Below, one piece after another: positions 33,972 to 42,337 of a stretch of DNA of 64,000 nucleotides. Both the position numbers and the translations under genes were made by a program. The notes beneath the pieces are model-generated. The model was not told where the DNA came from, did no database searches, and was given only the letters and a program-made list of their open reading frames with translations. The DNA lies in NCBI RefSeq assembly GCF_025808395.1, contig NZ_CP075524.1:186001-250000 (forward strand). The letters run 5' to 3'. Positions within the stretch are counted from its first letter, which is position 1. Every line of letters begins with the position of its first letter. The DNA is from Microcella sp. Lineage in GTDB: Bacteria > Actinomycetota > Actinomycetes > Actinomycetales > Microbacteriaceae.

Positions 33972-34339
33972 GCTGTCTCCTCACGTGGGCTGCTGGTGCG
34001 GTGGTCTCGAACGGCGCGTCGAATTTCGAGGTCAAGGGCATCGAGTCGCTCGACCGCGATGGGCGGCTGTGGCGCGGGTGGCGCGCTTGCCGATGTGATC
34101 GAGTCGAGCAGCGCTTGCACCGGGGCGAGGCCGTCATGGTCGATCGAGTAGATGCGCGTGCGACCGACGGTCGTGACGCGCACGAGCCCTTCCTCGCGCA
34201 GCACCCTCAGATGCCGACTAATTGCGGGGCGAGAGATGGGCTCGGTCGTGGCGAGTGCGCCCGCCGTGCGGGGCGCACTCGCGATGGCGACGAGCAGTCG
34301 CCGTCGTGTCTCGTCGGCTAGTGCCGCGAAGGGGTCCAC
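33968..34339 (-). CDS. ArsR-family repressor (second cassette)
   Basis: 123 residues with DPFAALADETRRRLLVAIAS, the HTH PISRPAISRHLRVLREEGLV and the wing VRVTTVGRTRIYSID, followed by an Ala/Pro-rich linker and a charged C-terminal helix. No metal-binding Cys. The GTG at 34339 is 6 nt below TACGCT, so the mRNA is probably leaderless. A GTAAC-N6-GTTAC palindrome overlapping the -10 suggests autoregulation. Confidence 0.86.
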   Translation of the reverse strand: MDPFAALADETRRRLLVAIASAPRTAGALATTEPISRPAISRHLRVLREEGLVRVTTVGRTRIYSIDHDGLAPVQALLDSITSASAPPAPQPPIAVERLDALDLEIRRAVRDHRTSSPREETA

Positions 34340-34364
34340 TCGAAAAGCGTAACATCATGGTTAC
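34337..34364 (-). promoter_or_regulatory. Leaderless promoter and operator of the second ArsR-SRPBCC unit
   Basis: Minus-strand -10 TACGCT (34346-34351) is 6 nt above the GTG start. The inverted repeat GTAAC (34349-34353) ... GTTAC (34360-34364) overlaps the -10 and the spacer. The arms differ from those of the first cassette (TCAACCA), so the two repressors should recognise different sites. Confidence 0.6.
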
Positions 34365-34400
34365 ACAAAATCGAAGGGACGACCGACGATGGATGCCCGC

Positions 34401-36005
34401 TCAGCGCCGAGCGACCGCGAGCGCAGCGCTCACCGCACGTGCGCGGTCGAGCTCGACCGCGACGGGTGCGACGACATCGCGCTGAACGACTTCGTCGATC
34501 GAGGCGAGCAGGCGTCGGCGCGTGCGACGCCGGCGCGCGCCAGCTGTCAGGGCGCTCAGCGCGGCCGAGATGAGCCCGAGCAGCACTCCGACGAGCACGG
34601 CCGCGATGATCAGCAGCGTGGGAACAGCCCAGCCCTCGAGCGGGCCAGACTCGACTTGCGGAATGAGCAGAGCGGGCATCCCGAACGTCGGGAGCAGTGA
34701 GGCGCCGACGAGCCACAGCGCGCCCACCACGCCCGTCAGCAGAGCGAACCACTGCACGATGCCCACCAACGCCCACCACCACGAGCCCTTCGCGGGCAGG
34801 GGAGTGCGCGCGATCGCGAGATCGAGGTCGGCGGGCAGCCGGTCGAGCGCGCCGTCAGCGGCGGTGCGCACGGCGGCCTTCCACGGTCCGGTGAGATCAG
34901 AGGCCGCGGTGTCGGCGAACGTGCGAACGGCGAGCGACAGGCGAGCCTGAGCACCAGCGCTGAGCAGGGGCATGCTCGTGCGGTGCACGTCGGGGTCAGC
35001 CCCCCGACGCCGAGGCCCGAGCCCCAATCGCGTGAGTGGGTCGGCACGCAGCCGGCCGATCCATGAGACGAGCGGCCATCCGGTGACTTGCCCAGCACGC
35101 TTGCGGTATGAGCTGGCGACGGCGGCGGCGACGACCTCGACTCCCGCTGCGGTGCCGATCTCGTCTCGCAGACGAGCAGCCGCACGAGCGTCGAGGCGAG
35201 CCGCCGCCCCCGGGTCGTCGATGCGCTCGGCAAGGGTCTGCACGTCGGCGGTGAGGCGGGCATCGCGAACGGCCTTCGACGCGGCGAGGTCGCCGATCGC
35301 AGCTCGCAGGGCGTCGACGCCGTCGAGCGTGCGCGCACTCACCGGCAGAACGCGGGCACGGGGCAGGCCGTCGCGCGACACGATCGCCTGCAACGATGCG
35401 ACGACGGATGCCCGGTCTGCAGTCGCGAGCAGATCCACCTGGTTGAGCACGACGAGCGTGACCGCCGCGTGCCGAGCGTGCGGCGCGATGAACTGGGCGT
35501 GCAGCACGTCGTCGGCATACTTCTGCGGGTCGACGACCCAGAGCAGGGCATCCACCTGGCCGGCCAAGCGTTCGGCGATCGCCCGATTGCCTGCCTCGAT
35601 CGAGTCGACGTCAGGAAGGTCGACGAGCACGAGCTTGCCCGCGCGCGGGTCGATCGGCTCAGTGCGCTCGACGCGTTCGCGAATCTGCAGCCAGTCGAGC
35701 AGTTCGGCGGCCCCGGCCGAGTCCCACGTGACGGCGAGTGCCTGCGAGGTGGTCGGCCTGCGCACGTGCGCCTTCGCCACCTCGTCGCCGACGAGCGCGT
35801 TGACGAGGCTCGACTTGCCCGAGCCGGTCGCGCCAAAGACGCCGACGACGATGTGCTCGGGCGACCGAGACCGACGGGCGTCGGCCTGCTGCAGCAGCGA
35901 CTGCGCCTCGTCGGCGATCGAGGTCGGCATGCGCGCAGCACCCGATTCGGTCACGGTGCGCAGAGCGGCCAGCCGCTCGTCGAGTGTGGGCTTGGTCGCG
36001 CTCAC
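34401..36005 (-). CDS. Dynamin-like membrane GTPase, second of a pair
   Basis: 534 residues. The N-terminal GTPase domain shows Walker A GATGSGKSSLVNAL, G3 LVDLPDVDSIEAGN and G4 VVLNQVD. The middle is helical (about 220-400), and two membrane segments follow (VQWFALLTGVVGALWLVGASLLP and LLIIAAVLVGVLLGLISAALSAL). Paired GTPases with membrane anchors are known in actinobacteria (IniA/IniC and DynA/DynB types act in membrane remodelling); equivalence here is inferred from layout. A GTG at 36005, 17 nt after the preceding stop, is chosen; the frame extends to 36050, overlapping the previous gene. Confidence 0.78.
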   Translation of the reverse strand: MSATKPTLDERLAALRTVTESGAARMPTSIADEAQSLLQQADARRSRSPEHIVVGVFGATGSGKSSLVNALVGDEVAKAHVRRPTTSQALAVTWDSAGAAELLDWLQIRERVERTEPIDPRAGKLVLVDLPDVDSIEAGNRAIAERLAGQVDALLWVVDPQKYADDVLHAQFIAPHARHAAVTLVVLNQVDLLATADRASVVASLQAIVSRDGLPRARVLPVSARTLDGVDALRAAIGDLAASKAVRDARLTADVQTLAERIDDPGAAARLDARAAARLRDEIGTAAGVEVVAAAVASSYRKRAGQVTGWPLVSWIGRLRADPLTRLGLGPRRRGADPDVHRTSMPLLSAGAQARLSLAVRTFADTAASDLTGPWKAAVRTAADGALDRLPADLDLAIARTPLPAKGSWWWALVGIVQWFALLTGVVGALWLVGASLLPTFGMPALLIPQVESGPLEGWAVPTLLIIAAVLVGVLLGLISAALSALTAGARRRRTRRRLLASIDEVVQRDVVAPVAVELDRARAVSAALAVARR

Positions 36006-36021
36006 AGGATGCTCACCGCAC

Positions 36022-37779
36022 TCACTCGGCGGCCCCCGCTCGCGCCACATCGTCGAGCAGCGCCTGCGACTCGCGCCTGAGCGCCTCAGGTGATGACCCG
36101 AAGCGCAGCGGTTCGAGGGCGGTGCTCAGTCGGTCGGCCTCAGCGTCGAAGAGCGCCTCGACCCGTCGTTGCAGATCACTGCGGGCTTCTGCGGCGAGCC
36201 GGCGCACGGCGTCTTCGCCGAAGATCGTCTCGAGCAGCTTCTGGCCGACCACGGCCGAGCCGCCCGCGATCGCGAGCTCTCCGCCCGTGAGCCCGCCGGT
36301 CGAGGCGAAGACCACGATCATGAGCGCGACGGTGACGACGTTGAGCCCGAGCGAGAGTACGCGCGCTCGAATGCGCTTGTTGCCAGCGTTGTCGTGAATG
36401 AGCTGCATGAGCGCGCCCTGCCACTCGTGAATCATGGCCGAGGCCTTGTCGCGCAGCTCGGGGCTCTCGGCGGCGAGGTGCGGGTTCAGCTCGGCGACCA
36501 TCCGCCCCGGCCCGCTGCGTTCGAGGTCGGCCCAGGCGGCGGCCGCTGCACGCCCGGCCTGATCGATGATGACCGCCTGCAGGCCCGTCTCGATCTGGGT
36601 CTCGACCTCGATCACGGGGCTCGGCTTGCCGGTGACCCACGCCGTCACGCTGTCGCGCGTGCGCGAGAACCACGACTCGAATTTTCGAAAGAAGTCGGAT
36701 GTTCCCACGAAGTCTTGCCACCGCGCGAGCACCTCTCCGCGCAGCAACGCACCGTCGCTCGTCGCGGCGTCGACCGCGTCGATCGCGGCTTGGTAGTGCG
36801 CGTCGGCGGCGAGTTCGGCACCGTCGAGCCAGTCGAGCTGCTGTCGGCGAGCATCCGCGATGCGGGCCACGCGTGCGTCGAGGTCGGTGATGGCACCGCT
36901 CAGGGTGCGCGCGGCGATGCGGGCGCGGGCGGCGCGATCGCCGGCGATGCCCTCGAGCCAGTCTCGCGGGCCGTCGACGGCGTGTGCTGGCAGCATGCCG
37001 AGTTCGTCGAGCGGCTGCTCGTCGATGGTGAAGACCGGTGCGTCGGCCAGGCCGCGGTCGGCGAGCATCGTGCGCAGGTCGGGCAGCACGTCGTCGAGCG
37101 CGTCGGGCGGCACCCGGTTGAGCACGACCCCGACCGTGATCGACCGCGCCGCGGCGCCTTCGAGCAGCCGCCACGGCACAGCGTCGGCATACCGGTTGGC
37201 GGTCGTGACGAAGAGCCACAGGTCGGCAGCGGCGAGCAGTTGGGCGGCGAGGGCGCGGTTCTCGTCGGCGACCGAGTCGATGTCGGGAGCGTCGATGATC
37301 GCGAGCGAGCGCGGAACTTTCTCGTGCTCGAGCAGCATGAGCTCGCTGATGCGCGCGGCTTCTGGAGTGTCGCCCGAAGCGCTCGCGGGCGTGCCGGGCG
37401 CGCTCACCCGGCCGCGCACGCGGGCGAGCCCGGGCAAGATGCGGTCGCTCGCGAACCAGCCGGCATCCACGGGGGAGTGCACGAGAATCGGCTGACGCGT
37501 CGTCGGGCGAATCACGCCGACGCGGGTCGTCGCGACCCCGAGCAGCGCGTTGACGATGGTCGACTTGCCTGACCCCGTCGAGCCGCCCACCACGGCCAGC
37601 AGGGGCGCGTCGAGGTCGGCGAGCCTCGGGCGGATGTAGTCGTCGATCTGCCGCACAGCCGCGGCAGCGGCCTCGCGCTGCTCGACGATGCCGTCGAGGT
37701 GCAGGGTGAGGCCGACGTCGGCGAGTGAGGCGCGCAAGCGCTCGAGCGACACGGTCGCGGGTGCTCGAGTGTCGGTCAC
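36022..37779 (-). CDS. Dynamin-like membrane GTPase, first of a pair
   Basis: 585 residues. GTPase motifs are Walker A GGSTGSGKSTIVNALLG (about 65-81), a PTTRQPI switch-I segment, G3 IIDAPDIDSVADEN and a weak G4 (VVLNRVPPD in place of NKxD). Long helical regions follow, then one hydrophobic stretch (LNVVTVALMIVVFAS followed by TGGLTGGELAIAGGSAV) and a C-terminal helical bundle. It is the upstream gene of a two-gene unit with the GTPase at 34401. The degenerate G4 may mean low nucleotide specificity or a partner that depends on the other subunit. Confidence 0.78.
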   Translation of the reverse strand: MTDTRAPATVSLERLRASLADVGLTLHLDGIVEQREAAAAAVRQIDDYIRPRLADLDAPLLAVVGGSTGSGKSTIVNALLGVATTRVGVIRPTTRQPILVHSPVDAGWFASDRILPGLARVRGRVSAPGTPASASGDTPEAARISELMLLEHEKVPRSLAIIDAPDIDSVADENRALAAQLLAAADLWLFVTTANRYADAVPWRLLEGAAARSITVGVVLNRVPPDALDDVLPDLRTMLADRGLADAPVFTIDEQPLDELGMLPAHAVDGPRDWLEGIAGDRAARARIAARTLSGAITDLDARVARIADARRQQLDWLDGAELAADAHYQAAIDAVDAATSDGALLRGEVLARWQDFVGTSDFFRKFESWFSRTRDSVTAWVTGKPSPVIEVETQIETGLQAVIIDQAGRAAAAAWADLERSGPGRMVAELNPHLAAESPELRDKASAMIHEWQGALMQLIHDNAGNKRIRARVLSLGLNVVTVALMIVVFASTGGLTGGELAIAGGSAVVGQKLLETIFGEDAVRRLAAEARSDLQRRVEALFDAEADRLSTALEPLRFGSSPEALRRESQALLDDVARAGAAE

Positions 37780-37942
37780 GACTCAAGCATGCCTCGCGCG
37801 CGCACGCTTGGCGACCTCGGTGGCCGGGTGCGGTGTGTCGCTTCGCCCCGGTGAACCGGCGCACGTGCGGCGTGTCGCCCCGCGCGCACCGGCGTGTCGC
37901 GCAGTTCTCCGGGGTGAACGGACACGGCCTGAGCGCGCACGC

Positions 37943-37991
37943 TGTGGAGAGCCCGCGACGCACGGCGCCCACCCGCGCCAGAATCGCGCGC
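37943..37991 (+). promoter_or_regulatory. Promoter of the pilin block, twin of the tadA promoter
   Basis: TGTGGAGAGCC (37943-37953), 25 nt, CAGAAT (37979-37984), 7 nt, ATG 37992: identical elements and spacing to 29133-29181. The remaining 37780-37942 holds short GTGTCGC-type repeats and no gene. Confidence 0.6.
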
Positions 37992-38165
37992 ATGCGCAGA
38001 TTCCTCCACTTCGCGACCACGGCAGACGACGACCGCGGCGACGTGCCCGGCTGGGTGCTCATCACCCTCATGACGGCTGGCCTGGTCATCCTGATCTGGG
38101 CGCTCGCGGGCCCCGCACTGCAGGGCGTCTTCCAGCAGGCGATCGATCGCGTCACCGGTTTCTGA
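37992..38165 (+). CDS. Flp-type/DUF4244-like small pilin subunit
   Basis: A 57-residue protein: basic N terminus (MRRFLHFATT), acidic DDDRGDVPG, then one hydrophobic segment (WVLITLMTAGLVILIWALAGPALQ) and a short tail. This is the layout of actinobacterial Flp/DUF4244 pilins, whose hydrophobic helix builds the fibre core after processing by a prepilin peptidase. The frame is open from 37725, but the ATG at 37992 is set by the promoter twin and by the small size of such pilins. Confidence 0.72.
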   Translation: MRRFLHFATTADDDRGDVPGWVLITLMTAGLVILIWALAGPALQGVFQQAIDRVTGF

Positions 38166-38195
38166 TGAGCGTCGGGTTCTAGGCGGCAGGCTTCG

Positions 38196-38624
38196 ATGCG
38201 TCACCGGATGCTCGCCCGCCGCACCCCGCACCCCACCGTCGCGCGGCTCACCGACGACCGCGGCTCGGCTCCGGTCGAGTTCGTGCTCGTCGGAGTGCTG
38301 CTCACGCTCGTGACGCTGAGCGTGCTGCAGGTGGCGTTCGCCCTGCACATTCGCACGACCCTCATCGATGCGGCAGCCGAGGGTGCGCGGTTCGCGGCGC
38401 TCGCCGACAGCTCCGTGCCCGCCGGCATCGAGCGCAGCCGCGAACTCATCACCGCGGCGCTGGGCGAGAGCTATGCGCAGAGCATCTCGGCGGGCATGGG
38501 GTCGTTCGGCGGGCATCCGGTCGTCATCGTCACCGTGCGCTCACCGCTGCCGCTCATCGGCATGATCGGCATCGACAACACCCTGGAGGTGAGCGGCCGT
38601 GCCGCCCTTGAGCCTCTTCGGTGA
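38196..38624 (+). CDS. TadE-like pilus protein
   Basis: A 142-residue pseudopilin-like protein. TDDRGSAPVEFVLVGVLLTLVTLSVLQVAFALHIR is the TadE hallmark (processing site before a hydrophobic helix with Glu at +5), followed by the conserved AAAEGARFAALAD. The start could be 38196 or 38208. It overlaps the next gene by 26 nt in another frame. Confidence 0.85.
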   Translation: MRHRMLARRTPHPTVARLTDDRGSAPVEFVLVGVLLTLVTLSVLQVAFALHIRTTLIDAAAEGARFAALADSSVPAGIERSRELITAALGESYAQSISAGMGSFGGHPVVIVTVRSPLPLIGMIGIDNTLEVSGRAALEPLR

Positions 38625-39093
38625 CGCAGCCCCCTCCGCTGAATCAGCGCGCATCGATGGATGCTCTGACCGGGGCTCGGCCTCGCTCGAGTTCATCACG
38701 GCAGGCATGCTCATGCTCATCCCGCTCGTGTACTTGATCTTGACGCTCGGCACGATCCAGTCGGCGGCACTCGCGACCGAGGGGGCGGCGCGGCAGGCAG
38801 CGCGCGTGTTCGTGCAAGCGCCCAGCCATGCGGCCGGAAGCGCGGCCGCTCAGCGCGCCCTCGACCTCGCGCTCGCCGACCACGGGCTCGACCCGAGCAG
38901 CGTCGCCCTCAGCATCAGCTGCGCCCCCAACCCCGGGCAGTGCCACACGCGTCGCGGCTGGGTCACCGTCGATGTGGCGGTGCGGGTGCCGCTGCCGCTC
39001 GTGCCGCCGATCTTCGATCTGCGGGTGCCGCTCGCGGTGCCCGTCGAGGCGAGCGCCACGCAGCAAGTGTCGCGTTTCTGGGGCGCCCGATGA
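38599..39093 (+). CDS. TadE-like pilus protein (second)
   Basis: A 164-residue protein with the processing motif SDRGSASLEFITAGMLMLIPLVYLILTLGTIQ and the ensuing ALATEGAARQAARVFVQAP. A Cys pair (SISCAPNPGQC) in the extracellular part could form a disulfide. A GTG at 38599 lies inside the end of the preceding gene, suggesting coupling; it overlaps the next gene by 4 nt. Confidence 0.82.
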   Translation: MPPLSLFGDAAPSAESARIDGCSDRGSASLEFITAGMLMLIPLVYLILTLGTIQSAALATEGAARQAARVFVQAPSHAAGSAAAQRALDLALADHGLDPSSVALSISCAPNPGQCHTRRGWVTVDVAVRVPLPLVPPIFDLRVPLAVPVEASATQQVSRFWGAR

Positions 39094-39551
39094 CGACTGC
39101 GAACAGGATGCTCCGCCTCGACCCGCACGACGACCGCGGTTCGATCCTTCCCCTCATCGCGGGCTTCGGGGCGCTCGCGCTCGCGGTCGTGCTGCTTGTG
39201 AGCGCCGCGACCTCGCTGTACCTCGAGCGCACGAGGCTCTTCACCCTGGCTGACGGCGCCGCGCTCGCCGGTGCCGAGTCCTTCGACCTGGCGTCGGTGA
39301 GACTCACGCCCGAGGGAGTGCTGCGCCCGCGCCTCACCGATGCCGAGGTGGCGGCGGCTGCTGCCGACTACCTCGTGCAGGCGCCGGTGACCCGGCTCGA
39401 GGGCCTGCAGCTCGTCGCGGCGACGACGCCCGACGGCCTGAGCGCGCGCGTGACCCTCGCCGCTGTGTGGGCGCCGCCCGTGCTGAGCGTGTTCGTGCCG
39501 CAGGGCATCCCGTTGCAGGTGACGGCGACGAGCCGCAGCGTCTTCGACTGA
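39090..39551 (+). CDS. TadG-like/pilus-associated membrane protein
   Basis: A 153-residue protein with DDRGSILPLIAGFGALALAVVLLVSAATSLYLERTRLFTLADGAALAGAE, the N-terminal TadG-like (DUF4190-unrelated, 'Flp pilus-assembly TadG N') region, and a beta-rich remainder ending VPQGIPLQVTATSRSVF. Much shorter than TadG proteins that carry a von Willebrand domain, as is usual in actinobacteria. Last gene of the pilin block. Confidence 0.78.
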   Translation: MTTANRMLRLDPHDDRGSILPLIAGFGALALAVVLLVSAATSLYLERTRLFTLADGAALAGAESFDLASVRLTPEGVLRPRLTDAEVAAAAADYLVQAPVTRLEGLQLVAATTPDGLSARVTLAAVWAPPVLSVFVPQGIPLQVTATSRSVFD

Positions 39552-39576
39552 GCCCGCAACACGGCAGAATTGCCGC

Positions 39577-40155
39577 ATGCCCTCACTGCGCGACGACCGC
39601 GTCACCCTCATCAGTGTCGACATCGAGGCGGCGGGGCCGAGCCCGAGCAGTTACGCGATGCTGTCGATCGGGGCGTGCCTCGTCGATGAGCCCTCGAGCG
39701 AGGCCCCCGACCGCTTCTACGCAGAACTTCGACCAGATCGCGAGGCCGTCGACGAGCGGGCGATGACAGTGGGTGGGTTCACGCTCGAAGGATTGCGAGC
39801 ATCCGGAACCGAACCGCAGGCCGCGATGCAGCAGTTCGCCGACTGGATCGAGTCGGTCACGCCCGAGGGCAGCAGGGCGGTGATGGTCGGCTTCAACGCC
39901 GCATTCGACTGGATGTTCGTCTGTGACTACTTCGACCGGTACCTCGGCCGCAACCCGTTCGGGCACTCGGCGCTCGACATCAAGGCCTATTACATGGGCG
40001 TCACGGGTGAGCCCTGGTCGAAGACGGCCATGGTTCATGTCGCCGAACACTATGGAGTGACCGTCGACTTGACGCATAATGCACTAGATGACGCTCGTGA
40101 TCAGGCGTCGCTTTTTCGCGCAGTGCGCGCGGAGCAGGCGGCTCGCGTCGGCTGA
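39577..40155 (+). CDS. DnaQ-like 3'-5' exonuclease
   Basis: A 192-residue DEDD exonuclease. ExoI motif SVDIEAAGP (Asp and Glu ligands), ExoII VGFNAAFDWMFV, and ExoIII HNALDDARDQA with the His of the DEDDh class are all seen. Role unknown: such stand-alone exonucleases act in RNA turnover or repair. A CAGAAT box and 7 nt precede the ATG, so the mRNA is probably leaderless. Confidence 0.85.
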   Translation: MPSLRDDRVTLISVDIEAAGPSPSSYAMLSIGACLVDEPSSEAPDRFYAELRPDREAVDERAMTVGGFTLEGLRASGTEPQAAMQQFADWIESVTPEGSRAVMVGFNAAFDWMFVCDYFDRYLGRNPFGHSALDIKAYYMGVTGEPWSKTAMVHVAEHYGVTVDLTHNALDDARDQASLFRAVRAEQAARVG

Positions 40156-40188
40156 TCAGCGCGTCGCCCGACGGGAGAGGCCGCGACG

Positions 40189-41535
40189 ATGACGCCACCG
40201 AACGAGACCGATGTCAGCCCCGATGACGACTTGGCGCGCATTGTCGCCTCGGCCGCTCGGCTCGGCGTGCAGCTCGACGAAGAGGGCGCGCTGCAGTGGC
40301 TCTCGGCGATCGCGGCGGATGCTGACAGCGACGACCACATCGTCGAGCACGAGAGCGGCACCTTCGGGCACCGTGTCTCGATGCTCGACTTCACCCCGAA
40401 CGATCTCGAGCGGTTTCGGCGCATCGGCGCCGTCGTCGAGGTGACCGGCCCCGACGGGGTCGTCGAGGGTGCGCTCGCGCTCAGCGGTTCGGCGGCGCAG
40501 TCGAAGATCCAGTCGTTTCCGGGTGACTGCGACTACTTTCAACGACTCAACATCAAGGCAGACACTCGCGAAGAGGCGTGCCGCATCATGGCCGACTGCA
40601 TGCGTGCCGCGGCGCGCCGCACGGCGACGGGCGACCCGTTCGAGTTTCTCGAGGGCAAGCTCGGCAGCTACCCGGCCGACTGCCTGCACGGGGGAGTCGC
40701 GCGCAAGAAGGGCAGCCCGATCACGTGGACTCCGGCCGAGATCGAAGCCGAGCGCATCGAGCTCACCCACGCCGACGGCTCTGTGCAGACGCTGACGTGG
40801 CATGAAGCAGCGCTCGACCCTGGCTGGTGCAAGCTCGACTGGGTGGTGGCAGACCCCGCCCGCAAGGCGCTGTCGAATGCCAGCAATGTGATCGACGTGA
40901 CGTGGGAGGCCCCCGACGGCGAGATCGTCGCCCTCGACGGCTACCTCGACGCCTACTTTCAAGAGGTCTACCTCGACGCTGACGCCATGCCGACATTCGC
41001 GAAGGTGGCCAAGTTCGTCAGCGATGACGCCCTCGACGAGTACGTCGACCGACTCGAAGATGAGGTGCGCAAATACCTGACTAAGCAGGTGAACTACGGC
41101 AAGGCCGCCAAGCGCATGTACAACATCTTCAGGCTGTCGGGCCGCCATCTCGATGCCGCCTATGTGCGCGAGCTCTTCGATGAGCCGGCCACGATCTTGT
41201 ATCAGGTGTGGTCGCTCATCTCGACGCTCGACAACGCGACGCAGCCGGGGTCGAGCATTCCGATCGACTCGGTGCGCGACCAGACCGACACCCTCGTGCT
41301 GCAGGTCATCGAGATGCTCGAGGGTGACGAAGAGACCGAGATCGTCAGCGCGCTGCTGAGCCTGCGCCGCACCCTCGAGGGCCAGCACACCGGCGAGCAG
41401 CGCACCGCTGAACTCGAGGCTGCCCAGACGCGGGTCATCAACCTCGTCAACACGTTCTTCCGCGAGAAGCTCGAAGGTGTTCCGACGATTCGCGAGTACA
41501 TCCTCGCCATGCAGTCGGCTGCAGGTGGTGCGTGA
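40189..41535 (+). CDS. Unknown 448-residue protein with a nucleotidyltransferase-like motif
   Basis: I do not recognise a named family. Near residue 100, ALSGSAAQSKIQSFPGDCDYF has the spacing GS-x11-DxD of polymerase-beta-type nucleotidyltransferases; IVALDGYLDAYF later could supply a third acidic residue. The C-terminal half is helical, with VRKYLTKQVNYGKAAKRMYNIFRLSGR. It is coupled by a 4-nt overlap to a glutamine amidotransferase-like gene. If it is a nucleotidyltransferase, a metabolite or tRNA target cannot be guessed from the sequence. The start at 40189 (ATG) has AGAGGCCGCG upstream. Confidence 0.6.
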   Translation: MTPPNETDVSPDDDLARIVASAARLGVQLDEEGALQWLSAIAADADSDDHIVEHESGTFGHRVSMLDFTPNDLERFRRIGAVVEVTGPDGVVEGALALSGSAAQSKIQSFPGDCDYFQRLNIKADTREEACRIMADCMRAAARRTATGDPFEFLEGKLGSYPADCLHGGVARKKGSPITWTPAEIEAERIELTHADGSVQTLTWHEAALDPGWCKLDWVVADPARKALSNASNVIDVTWEAPDGEIVALDGYLDAYFQEVYLDADAMPTFAKVAKFVSDDALDEYVDRLEDEVRKYLTKQVNYGKAAKRMYNIFRLSGRHLDAAYVRELFDEPATILYQVWSLISTLDNATQPGSSIPIDSVRDQTDTLVLQVIEMLEGDEETEIVSALLSLRRTLEGQHTGEQRTAELEAAQTRVINLVNTFFREKLEGVPTIREYILAMQSAAGGA

Positions 41536-42293
41536 ACAGAGCGCGCCCCGACACGATGGCACCCGAGGTGCTCGTCGTGCTGCACGACGTCGACGACAAT
41601 CTCGGTGAGCTGGCGCCGCCCTTCGCCGAAGCGGGCCTGCGCATCGTCATGTGGGATGTCGCTCGCGACCCCGATGGTGCCCCACCGCTCGAGACCCTCG
41701 ATCGGTTCAGCGCGATCGTCTCGCTGGGCGCATACGCCGGCGTCACCGATGAGTCGTCGCATCCCTGGATGACCCACGAGAGACGGATGCTCGAGAGCGC
41801 TCTCGATGCCGATCTACCCGTGCTGGGCCTCTGCTTCGGCTCGCAACTGCTCGCGGCGGCCGCGGGCGCACCTTTTCGGCCCTCGCCCGTGCCCGAACTG
41901 GGGTGGACTCGTGCGCGTCTCACCGCTGCTGCCTCGGCCGATGCGCTCATGGCACCTCTTGCGACCGCGGGCGACGAGATCGACGTCTTCCACTATCACT
42001 TCGACAGCCACGACTTGCCCGAGGGTGCCGTGCTGCTGGCCGAGACCGACGGCATCATCGAGGCCTACCGGGTGGGCGACTCGGCGTGGGGTCTGCAGTT
42101 TCACCTCGAGGTGGGGCTCGCCACGCAGCTCGCCTGGATAGCGGGCGCTCGGCACGTCTTCGCGCGCGAAGGCCTCGACCCCGCCGCGCACGAGCAGCTC
42201 AGTCATGAGCACTGGAAGGCCTACCGCGACCACACTCACGCGGTCGGCGCAGCGTTCGCCGAGCAGGTGCTGCAGCGTCACGCGCAGCGCTGA
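41532..42293 (+). CDS. Class-I glutamine amidotransferase-like protein
   Basis: 253 residues with the triad of class-I amidotransferases: nucleophile Cys in VLGLCFGSQLLAAAAG, His-Glu in WGLQFHLEV, and an acidic region. ELGWTRARLT is the oxyanion-side strand seen in stand-alone family members (GMP synthase-like). The amidated partner is unknown; the upstream gene is a candidate because its stop overlaps the GTG start (41532) by 4 nt. Another possible start is ATG 41556. Confidence 0.85.
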   Translation: MNRARPDTMAPEVLVVLHDVDDNLGELAPPFAEAGLRIVMWDVARDPDGAPPLETLDRFSAIVSLGAYAGVTDESSHPWMTHERRMLESALDADLPVLGLCFGSQLLAAAAGAPFRPSPVPELGWTRARLTAAASADALMAPLATAGDEIDVFHYHFDSHDLPEGAVLLAETDGIIEAYRVGDSAWGLQFHLEVGLATQLAWIAGARHVFAREGLDPAAHEQLSHEHWKAYRDHTHAVGAAFAEQVLQRHAQR

Positions 42294-42337
42294 GCGCCCT
42301 CTGCATGCTCCCAGAGAGCACCCATAGCGTTGCCTGC

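Noticed and set aside
40156..41562. 468-aa reverse-strand open frame
   Set aside because: It is the mirror of the 448-residue forward gene, which has better codon use, a ribosome binding site and a coupled neighbour.
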